64,000 nucleotides of DNA. Origin: Solitalea koreensis (GTDB lineage: Bacteria > Bacteroidota > Bacteroidia > Sphingobacteriales > Sphingobacteriaceae). The stretch covers positions 620,001-684,000 of the forward strand of contig NZ_FXSZ01000001.1 of the NCBI RefSeq assembly GCF_900182575.1, written 5' to 3'. The position numbers and the translations under genes were made by a program. The notes beneath the pieces are model-generated. The model worked only from the letters and a program-made list of their open reading frames with translations, did not search any database and was not told the DNA's origin. Shown here piece after piece: positions 57,586 through 64,000 of the stretch. Each line of letters opens with the position of its first letter. Position 1 is the first letter of the stretch.

Positions 57586-58470
57586 ATGATAGAACTGCCG
57601 GTTGTTAAAGCCGAAAATAAAATAAAAAAACCAGACTGGTTGCGCGTGAAACTGCCTACGGGCAAAGAATACGCACATGTTCGTTCATTGGTCGACAAGC
57701 ATAAGTTACACACCATTTGTGAAAGTGGTAACTGCCCTAACATGGGTGAATGTTGGGGAGAAGGAACGGCTACATTTATGATTTTAGGTAATATTTGTAC
57801 GCGTTCCTGTTCATTTTGCGCTGTGGCAACCGGCCGCCCGCTGGCTGTTGAATTGGATGAACCAGAGCGCGTAGCAACTTCCGTAGCACTTATGCAGGTA
57901 AAACACTGTGTAATTACTTCGGTTGACCGTGACGACCTGAAAGATGGTGGTTCTACCATCTGGGCTGAAACGATCAATGCAATTCGTGCCAAAAGTCCGG
58001 AAACAACCATGGAAACACTGCTTCCTGACTTTAAAGGAATTTGGGAGAATTTGGAACGCGTATTAGCCGTTAAACCAGAAGTAGTTTCGCATAACATTGA
58101 AACCGTTCGCCGCCTTACCCGTGAAATCCGTATTCAAGCTAAATATGATCGTAGCTTGGAATGCCTTCGCCGTATTAATGCTGCTGGATTGCGTACCAAA
58201 TCGGGCATTATGCTGGGCTTCGGAGAAACAGAAGAAGAAGTTTTTGAGGCGATGGACGACCTTTTGGAAGCAGGTGTCCACATTTTAACTGTAGGCCAAT
58301 ACTTACAACCTACCAAAAACCATCACGCTATTATTGAGTTTATACACCCTGATCAGTTTGCTAAATACAAAGAGGTGGGTTTGCAGAAAGGATTTAAATA
58401 TGTAGAAAGCGGTCCGCTGGTTCGATCATCATACCATGCTGAAAAGCATTTATTTCCTTTAAACAGCTAA
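57586..58470 (+). CDS. lipA: Lipoyl synthase
   Basis: LipA is a radical-SAM enzyme inserting two sulfurs into octanoyl groups on E2 and GcvH proteins. The 294-residue protein has the auxiliary-cluster Cys motif CESGNCPNMGECW and the radical-SAM motif CTRSCSFC, and RSSYHAEKH at the C-terminus, including the Ser that ligates the auxiliary cluster. Together with pdhB in the window it serves the pyruvate dehydrogenase complex. An ECF sigma gene follows after 3 bases. Confidence 0.96.
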   Translation: MIELPVVKAENKIKKPDWLRVKLPTGKEYAHVRSLVDKHKLHTICESGNCPNMGECWGEGTATFMILGNICTRSCSFCAVATGRPLAVELDEPERVATSVALMQVKHCVITSVDRDDLKDGGSTIWAETINAIRAKSPETTMETLLPDFKGIWENLERVLAVKPEVVSHNIETVRRLTREIRIQAKYDRSLECLRRINAAGLRTKSGIMLGFGETEEEVFEAMDDLLEAGVHILTVGQYLQPTKNHHAIIEFIHPDQFAKYKEVGLQKGFKYVESGPLVRSSYHAEKHLFPLNS

Positions 58471-58473
58471 ACA

Positions 58474-59019
58474 TTGGCAAAAAGAGTAACACTATCCGAA
58501 GAAGAATTAGTGCGGGCTTTACACGCGAAGCAAAAAATTGCCATGGATGCATTGTATGCTATGTATTCGGCTGCTTTGTACGGTATCATCTCGCGAATTG
58601 TACAGGTAGATGAAGAAGCCGAAGATGTTTTGCAAGAGGTCTTTCTGAAAATATGGAATAACGGCGCTTATTACGACAGCACAAAAGGTCGCTTGTTTAC
58701 CTGGATGGCGAATATAGCCCGCAATCAGGCCATTGATAAAATTCGTTCCAAATCGTTTAAAAACGAGGTCAAAAACCAAGATCTTGAAGACAACGTAGAT
58801 ACCATAGATGTTTTTAAGAATTTATCAATGTCGCCCGATCATATTGGCCTTAAAGATCTTCTAAATAAACTGAAACCTGAGCACAAGATCGTAGTGGAAC
58901 TTGTTTACTTCAATGGCTATAAACAGCAAGAAGTAGCAGATGAGCTTGACATTCCATTGGGAACGGTTAAAACCCGTTTGCGCATGGCTATACTAGAATT
59001 ACGTAAATATTTTAATTGA
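58474..59019 (+). CDS. ECF-type RNA polymerase sigma factor
   Basis: The 181-residue protein has sigma region 2 (LYAMYSAALYGIISRIVQVD, then EDVLQEVFLKIWNN and FTWMANIARNQAIDKIR) and region 4 (LVYFNGYKQQEVADELDIPL, GTVKTRLRMAILELRKYF). It starts with TTG, 3 bp after the lipA stop, and a closely following anti-sigma gene starts with GTG. These weak starts probably keep levels low. The target genes are unknown. Confidence 0.9.
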   Translation: MAKRVTLSEEELVRALHAKQKIAMDALYAMYSAALYGIISRIVQVDEEAEDVLQEVFLKIWNNGAYYDSTKGRLFTWMANIARNQAIDKIRSKSFKNEVKNQDLEDNVDTIDVFKNLSMSPDHIGLKDLLNKLKPEHKIVVELVYFNGYKQQEVADELDIPLGTVKTRLRMAILELRKYFN

Positions 59020-59026
59020 TTTAGCG

Positions 59027-59806
59027 GTGGAAGTAAAAGAATACATAGAATCAGGCATATTAGAAATGTATGTTTTCGGTGATCTAACAGCCGCCGAAGC
59101 AGCCAAAGTTCAAGCTATGGCCGTTGAACATCCTGAAATTGCTGCCGAACTCGCCAAAATAGAAGAAACGCTTGAACAAGTATCCATGAAAATGGCCATT
59201 GAGCCAACTCCGGCCGTAAAGGAGCGAATAATGGCCAAAATTGAAGGCCCGCGCGCTGAAAAACCCGTAATTCCATTATATCCAACGCGCTTATTTGCCT
59301 ACGGATTAGCTGCTTGCGTTACGTTATTACTCATCAGCAGTGTTGCCGCATTTACTTTTTGGGAAAAATGGAAAAACGCTGAAAGAGAATTGGTTGCAAT
59401 GCGTGATGACAACAATAAAATTGTGGCTAACATGGCCTCGCTTCGTGAAGAATACACTCAGTACCAAGGCGTTTTACGTAAACCGACTTTTTTAAAGGTT
59501 CATTTAGAATCTACTCCTTCGTTTCCTGGAAATGAAATGATGGTTTATTGGGACAAACAATCGAACCATGTAATGATTGATATGATGAAACTGCCTCAAA
59601 ACGATGCCAACCATCAATATCAGCTTTGGGCTATTGTAGATGGAAAGCCGGTTGATGCTGGTGTTTTTGATGTTCAACCCGATAACTCAGGCATGCTCCA
59701 AATGAAAGATATAAACAATGCAGTAGCATTTGCGGTAACCCTTGAACCTAAAGGAGGAAGCGTAAACCCAACAATGGAGCAAATGTACGTGATGGGTAAA
59801 ATATAA
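59027..59806 (+). CDS. Anti-sigma factor, RskA-like
   Basis: The 259-residue protein starts with GTG 7 bp after the sigma gene. The N-terminal cytoplasmic domain (about residues 1-80) includes ESGILEMYVFGDLTAAEAAK, a membrane helix follows (LFAYGLAACVTLLLISSVAA), and the C-terminal part matches the RskA domain (HQYQLWAIVDGKPVDAGVFD). It should hold the preceding sigma factor at the membrane until a signal releases it. The order sigma then anti-sigma is standard. Confidence 0.88.
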   Translation: MEVKEYIESGILEMYVFGDLTAAEAAKVQAMAVEHPEIAAELAKIEETLEQVSMKMAIEPTPAVKERIMAKIEGPRAEKPVIPLYPTRLFAYGLAACVTLLLISSVAAFTFWEKWKNAERELVAMRDDNNKIVANMASLREEYTQYQGVLRKPTFLKVHLESTPSFPGNEMMVYWDKQSNHVMIDMMKLPQNDANHQYQLWAIVDGKPVDAGVFDVQPDNSGMLQMKDINNAVAFAVTLEPKGGSVNPTMEQMYVMGKI

Positions 59807-59844
59807 ATGAATTACACGGGAAACTATTGATTACACGATACTGA

Positions 59845-59872
59845 AACGCTAACCTTTGGGTTGGCGTTTTTT
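59845..59872 (+). terminator. Intrinsic terminator after anti-sigma gene
   Basis: AACGCTAACC (59845-59854) pairs with GGTTGGCGTT (59859-59868) with one T-G pair, loop TTTG, and a T-run. Confidence 0.85.
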
Positions 59873-60073
59873 GTTCACCATCCTTTTTGCATAAGTCTAA
59901 TCCTTTAATAGAGAATTATGAAACACTTTCAGAAATCTAAAAACCATTGAAAGCAAGCTTCATCTTACATTATCTTTTAGGATGAAAATTCTGTTTTGTA
60001 AAAATTTATACCTTTTTTAGTATAGTTAATTCAATATTCATCGATCTAACATTCTTAAACCTAGATACATCTC

Positions 60074-62641
60074 ATGAGAAAATACAGCATTAGTTTAATG
60101 TTATGCACAGGTGTTTTATTTACGGCAAACGCACAAAAAATAGCATCAAACCTTAATTCAAAAGAAATTGGTGTTCAATGGGGATTGGTGGAGAATAGTT
60201 ATAAAGGAATGCCGAAATATCTATCCGCTTTTGTTTTTACGAATACATCCACAAAAGAAATTCCGGCAAAAGGCTGGAGCATCTATTTTAATTTACCAAG
60301 GGGTATTGATACTACTTTTGAACAGAAAGATTTTAAGGTAGAACACATTAACGGTGATTTAAATCGCATAAAACCTACCGCAAATTTTAAGGGAATAGCT
60401 CCAGGTCAATCGGTGCGATTTGAAATGATTGCCAATGATTGGTCGCTGAACAGTGCTGACGCTCCATCGGGTTTATATTTAGTTTTTGACAATGAACCCA
60501 ATAAAGGCATTCCGTTAACAAACTATAAAATTCTGCCTTCAACAGAAATTCGTCAATTAACCCGAACTGCGGGAGATATTCTTCCGGTCTCGACAGCCGA
60601 TGTTGTGTACAATACTAACAAGGCAATTGCCGATATCCAAGCCGAAAAACTCATAAAAATATTTCCCACGCCGGTTGACTATCAGGAAAAACCAGGATCA
60701 TTTAATTTAAAGTCGGACGTAACAATTGTTACTGATCCCGCTTTCAAAAAAGATGCGGCTTATTTATCAGCAGAACTACAAAAAGTAGTAGGTAAAAAAC
60801 CGATAATTTCTCCTGCTGCAAAGACAAATTCCATTCAGTTGCGTCTGGGTAATATGGCCAATGAAGCCTATCAGTTGAATGTTGGCACCGAAGGAATCGT
60901 AATTACTGCGGCTACTTCCATTGGTATGTTTTATGGCATACAATCGTTAAAATCACTATTACCGGCACAATCCTGGGCATTCGTTCAAAAATCGATTGCT
61001 GTTCCAGCGGTTGAAGTAAAAGATGCACCTCGATTTGCATGGCGTGCCTTTATGCTTGATGTAGCCCGTAATTTTCAGCCGAAATCCGAAATCTTAAAAA
61101 CTCTGGATCTATTGGCGCTTTACAAAATCAATGTGTTTCATTTTCATTTAACTGAAGATGAAGGATGGAGAATTGAAATACCTGGCCTGCCCGAACTAAC
61201 GGAAATTGGAGGAAAGCGCGGGCATCGGGATTTTGATAAAGCTCAACTGCCTCCATCGTTTGGCTCAGGCCCCGACAATAACAGTTCGGGAAGTGGGTAT
61301 TATACAAAGGCTGATTTTATCGAAATATTAAAATATGCTACTGAACGACATATTAGGGTTATTCCAGAAATTGAAGGACCGGGTCACGCTCGTGCTGCAA
61401 TTATTTCCATGCAGGTGCGGTATGATCGTTTGCTGAAAGCGGGTAAAAAAGAGGAGGCGGAAAATTATTTATTACGTGCAATAAACGATAAATCTGAACA
61501 TCATTCCGTTCAAGGCTGGAATGATAATGTGATGGATGTTTCAATGCCCTCAACCTATAAATTTCTGGCTAAAGTGGTAGACGAACTTGTTTTGATGTAT
61601 AAAGAAGCCGGCGCCCAGCTGGAAACGATTCACATGGGAGGCGATGAAGTTCCTGCCGGATCTTGGGCGAAATCTCCGGCATTCGCAAAAATAAAGCAAG
61701 AGAACAGTGCTATAAAAACTACAGATGACTTATGGTACTATTTCTATGAAAATGTGAATCAACTGCTCAAAACATATAACCTCTACTTATATGGATGGGA
61801 AGAGGTTGGCTTACGCAAAACAAGGGTCGATGCTCAAAAAATCACTATTCCTAATCCTGATTTTGCAAATCAAAATATTCACTTGGATGTATGGAACAAC
61901 GTTATCGGCTGGGGTTCGGAAGATTTAGCGTATAAGTTGGCAAATGCGGGTTACAAAGTTGTTTTATCACCGGTAAGTAACTTGTATTTTGATATGTCAT
62001 ATACTAAATCGTTCGACGAGCAAGGGTATTATTGGGGTGGTTTTGTCGATGTCGATAAACTGTTTTCATTTATTCCGCTCGATTATTTGAAAAACATGAA
62101 ACAGGATCGAATGGGCAATAAGTTGCCGGCTACTTTTCAAAACGACAAAGAAAAATTAACGGATGTAGGCAAATCGAATATTGTTGGCATTCAAGGTTTG
62201 TTGTTCTCCGAAACAATTACTTCTACCGAAAGGATGGAATACATGATCCTTCCTAAGTTATTAGGATTAGCAGAAAGAGCCTGGGCTAAAAATCCTGAAT
62301 GGGCAACCGAAAAAGATGAAGTTAAAGCCGAAAGCCTGTATAGCCAATCATGGTCGCAGTTTATTAATGTGGTGAGCAAGCGTGAACTTCCTCGTTTGAA
62401 TTATTATGCCGGAGGATTTAAATACCGGATACCAACTCCTGGCGTTATTGCCGAAAACGGAACAGTAAAAGCAAATGTGCAACTCCCTGGATTTGCTATC
62501 CGCTATACAACAAACGGATTAACACCTACCGTGAAAAGCCCCTTATATAAAGGCCCGATCACTGAAAAAGGAAGTATAAAGCTATCTGTATTTGATGGAA
62601 TAGGAAGAAGCAGTCGGGTAGAGGAAATTAAAAACAACTAG
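60074..62641 (+). CDS. GH20 beta-N-acetylhexosaminidase, multi-domain
   Basis: The 855-residue exported protein has, in order, a signal peptide (ending ANAQ), an N-terminal CHB_HEX carbohydrate-binding domain (about 20-170), a GH20b domain (about 190-320), a catalytic barrel (about 325-720) with the acid pair Asp524-Glu525 in HMGGDEVP, and a C-terminal CHB_HEX_C domain with GFAIRYTTNGLTPT. It removes terminal GlcNAc from chitin oligosaccharides. It is convergent with a second GH20 gene. It would act with the GH18 enzyme and NagB. Confidence 0.95.
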   Translation: MRKYSISLMLCTGVLFTANAQKIASNLNSKEIGVQWGLVENSYKGMPKYLSAFVFTNTSTKEIPAKGWSIYFNLPRGIDTTFEQKDFKVEHINGDLNRIKPTANFKGIAPGQSVRFEMIANDWSLNSADAPSGLYLVFDNEPNKGIPLTNYKILPSTEIRQLTRTAGDILPVSTADVVYNTNKAIADIQAEKLIKIFPTPVDYQEKPGSFNLKSDVTIVTDPAFKKDAAYLSAELQKVVGKKPIISPAAKTNSIQLRLGNMANEAYQLNVGTEGIVITAATSIGMFYGIQSLKSLLPAQSWAFVQKSIAVPAVEVKDAPRFAWRAFMLDVARNFQPKSEILKTLDLLALYKINVFHFHLTEDEGWRIEIPGLPELTEIGGKRGHRDFDKAQLPPSFGSGPDNNSSGSGYYTKADFIEILKYATERHIRVIPEIEGPGHARAAIISMQVRYDRLLKAGKKEEAENYLLRAINDKSEHHSVQGWNDNVMDVSMPSTYKFLAKVVDELVLMYKEAGAQLETIHMGGDEVPAGSWAKSPAFAKIKQENSAIKTTDDLWYYFYENVNQLLKTYNLYLYGWEEVGLRKTRVDAQKITIPNPDFANQNIHLDVWNNVIGWGSEDLAYKLANAGYKVVLSPVSNLYFDMSYTKSFDEQGYYWGGFVDVDKLFSFIPLDYLKNMKQDRMGNKLPATFQNDKEKLTDVGKSNIVGIQGLLFSETITSTERMEYMILPKLLGLAERAWAKNPEWATEKDEVKAESLYSQSWSQFINVVSKRELPRLNYYAGGFKYRIPTPGVIAENGTVKANVQLPGFAIRYTTNGLTPTVKSPLYKGPITEKGSIKLSVFDGIGRSSRVEEIKNN

Positions 62642-62655
62642 AAATATTCATAAAC

Positions 62656-62689
62656 AAAACGGGCGACACGTATCATGTCGCCCGTTTTT
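62656..62689. terminator. Two-way terminator between GH20 genes
   Basis: AAAACGGGCGACA (62656-62668) and TGTCGCCCGTTTT (62676-62688) form a perfect 13-bp GC-rich stem with a 7-nt loop and T tracts on both sides. Confidence 0.92.
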
Positions 62690-62706
62690 ATTTTTGTATA
62701 AAATGA

Positions 62707-64000
62707 TTATTTAGAAGGGGTAGCCTGATAGTCTTCTGCTAACACATGTTTAGCATAATTAATATTTAGCATATCAAGTCGTTGACTTTGTTTTTTGAAT
62801 CGAAGTATAAAGTTTGAATAGTCTTTTTTGTCTTTAGCGGTCCAAACAACTTCTGAAAGTGCAAGCGCACGTGGGTAAACCATATACTCAACTTGTTCTG
62901 TAGTCGGAATGTATTCAGTCCAAACGTTAGCTTGAGCTCCTTTAATATATTTAGCTTCTTCAGCGTTTAATTCCGTTGGAATAGGTTCATATGAATACAC
63001 TCGGTCAAGTGGAAGGTATCCGCCAATGGCTAAAGGCTCATTTTGTTCAGGTTTTGCTTGGTAATGATCGAAATAGCAAAATTCACCTGGGGTCATGATG
63101 ACATCGTGGTGCTGTTTTGCTGCCTCAATGCCTCCTTTAACCCCTCTCCACGACATAACCGTAGCATCAGGAGCTAATCCTCCTTCTAATATTTCATCCC
63201 AACCTATGATTTTACGGCCCTTAGAATTGATGAATTTCTCCATTCGTTGGATGAAATAACTTTGCAATTCATGTTCATCTTTCAAACCTTTTTCTTTGAT
63301 CATCATTTGACAGTGATAGCAGTTTTTCCAACGCACCTTCGGACTTTCATCACCACCAATATGGATGTATTTACTTGGGAAAAGAGCCATTACTTCGGTC
63401 AACACATTTTCAAGAAAAGTAAAGGTTTCTTCTTTCGGACAATAAACATCATTGAAAACACCCCAATGAGTAGCAACCTCATAAGGGCCACCGCTACAGC
63501 CTAATTGCGGATAAGCCGTTAATGCCGCCAAAGAGTGACCAGGCATTTCAATTTCCGGTATAACGGTTATAAAACGATCTTGTGCATATTTAACAATTTC
63601 CTTTACTTCTTCTTGTGTATAAAAACCTTGGTATGGAGTATTGTCATATTTGCGATTAAGAATTGGAGTACCTGAACCAGTTCTTCCTACTGCGGTTTCT
63701 TTTCTCCATGAGCCAATACTGGTTAATTTAGGGTATTGTTTAATTTCTATTCTCCAGCCTTGATCTTCTGTTAAATGCCAATGAAAAGTATTGTATTTGT
63801 ACAACGCGAGCATATCAATATATTTTTTGATAAACGCTGTAGGAAACATGTGGCGGCCAACATCCAGGTGCATTCCGCGGTATTCAAAACGAGGAGCATC
63901 TTCAATATCAGCGCAAGGAACCACCCATTTTATGTTGCTAACAAGTTCTTTTTGTTCCACTTCAGCTGGCAACAACTGACGAATGGTTTGAATTGCCAAA
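62707..64000 (-). CDS. GH20 beta-N-acetylhexosaminidase (5' end outside window)
   Basis: The visible 430 residues begin inside the GH20b/catalytic junction (AIQTIRQLLPAEV) and continue to the true stop, so the N-terminus lies beyond the window; the Met at 63999 is probably internal. The catalytic motif is HIGGDESPKVRW with Asp-Glu, and EYRGMHLDVGRHMFP and WHLTEDQGWRIEIKQYP are typical. It lacks a C-terminal CHB_HEX_C domain, unlike the convergent GH20. It would be a second exo-acting enzyme on GlcNAc polymers. Confidence 0.93.
   Translation of the reverse strand, partial: LAIQTIRQLLPAEVEQKELVSNIKWVVPCADIEDAPRFEYRGMHLDVGRHMFPTAFIKKYIDMLALYKYNTFHWHLTEDQGWRIEIKQYPKLTSIGSWRKETAVGRTGSGTPILNRKYDNTPYQGFYTQEEVKEIVKYAQDRFITVIPEIEMPGHSLAALTAYPQLGCSGGPYEVATHWGVFNDVYCPKEETFTFLENVLTEVMALFPSKYIHIGGDESPKVRWKNCYHCQMMIKEKGLKDEHELQSYFIQRMEKFINSKGRKIIGWDEILEGGLAPDATVMSWRGVKGGIEAAKQHHDVIMTPGEFCYFDHYQAKPEQNEPLAIGGYLPLDRVYSYEPIPTELNAEEAKYIKGAQANVWTEYIPTTEQVEYMVYPRALALSEVVWTAKDKKDYSNFILRFKKQSQRLDMLNINYAKHVLAEDYQATPSK

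Noticed and set aside
57558..58097. 179-codon frame antisense to lipA
   Set aside because: lipA is fully supported on the other strand by its cysteine motifs; the antisense product is low-complexity and unlike any family.

Overview
The window is bacterial chromosome from a Bacteroidota member, most likely order Sphingobacteriales (Pedobacter/Solitalea-like); the genus is inferred and not proven. Evidence for this: a SusC/SusD pair, a fused LpxC-FabZ protein, a PorX-type response regulator-PglZ protein of the type IX secretion regulatory system, NagB fused to a LmbE-like deacetylase, very AT-rich spacers, few Shine-Dalgarno sites, and promoters of the Bacteroidota type (TTTG near -33, TAnnTTTG near -7). 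No insertion sequence, prophage, CRISPR array, rRNA gene or canonical tRNA gene was seen.

Layout. 1-11.2 kb (minus strand): a truncated APC permease with a STAS-like protein, a DUF1003 protein, a CoA-transferase, a TonB-dependent receptor with a small Cys/His-rich protein, a secreted beta-helix protein and a GH18 lipoprotein. 11.3-16.2 kb: susD and susC. 16.7-27.7 kb: histidine utilisation genes hutU, hutI and hutG and a LysR regulator divergent from hutU, interspersed with DNA polymerase IV, a DinB-like protein, a cyclophilin and exonuclease III. 27.7-34.5 kb (minus strand): 5-FCL, EF-P, then an envelope cluster of HD hydrolase, lpxD, lpxC/fabZ, lpxA and an ABC ATPase. 34.7-47.8 kb: porX, tsaE, alanine dehydrogenase, a VanX-like dipeptidase, an esterase, an aspartyl protease, and amino-sugar genes (anmK, nagB-LmbE, an HGSNAT-like acyltransferase), then pdhB and a macrodomain protein. 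47.8-50.6 kb is the most unusual part: three stand-alone, related, tRNA-like non-coding RNA genes around an Lrp/AsnC-lipoprotein operon, followed by a trp attenuator with a Trp-Trp leader peptide in front of trpE-trpG. 52.7-64 kb: arsC, a DciA-like protein and recF, a TPR protein, ribH, two tiny paralogous lipoproteins, ytxJ, an OsmC protein, lipA, an ECF sigma/anti-sigma pair and two convergent GH20 hexosaminidases.

How the genes fit together. GH18, two GH20 enzymes, SusCD, NagB-LmbE, AnmK and the HGSNAT-like protein suggest a cell that harvests and recycles N-acetylglucosamine polymers and peptidoglycan. hutU, hutI and hutG cover the last three steps of histidine to glutamate; hutH is not in the window. 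The Lpx cluster makes the early lipid A intermediates.

Main discoveries. (1) Three paralogous RNAs at about 48.0, 49.2 and 49.6 kb. Each has its own TTTG-N20/21-TATnTTTG promoter, a TGTAG/CTACA closing stem, a T-arm-like hairpin and its own intrinsic terminator. An inner GCAA-loop hairpin shows three compensatory base-pair changes between copies 1 and 2. They do not fit a normal tRNA. (2) A complete trp attenuator, with leader peptide MNNINTNTINWWRRDH and mutually exclusive 1:2, 2:3 and 3:4 hairpins. (3) A dispersed palindromic repeat family with core CTGAGCGGAGTCGAA.
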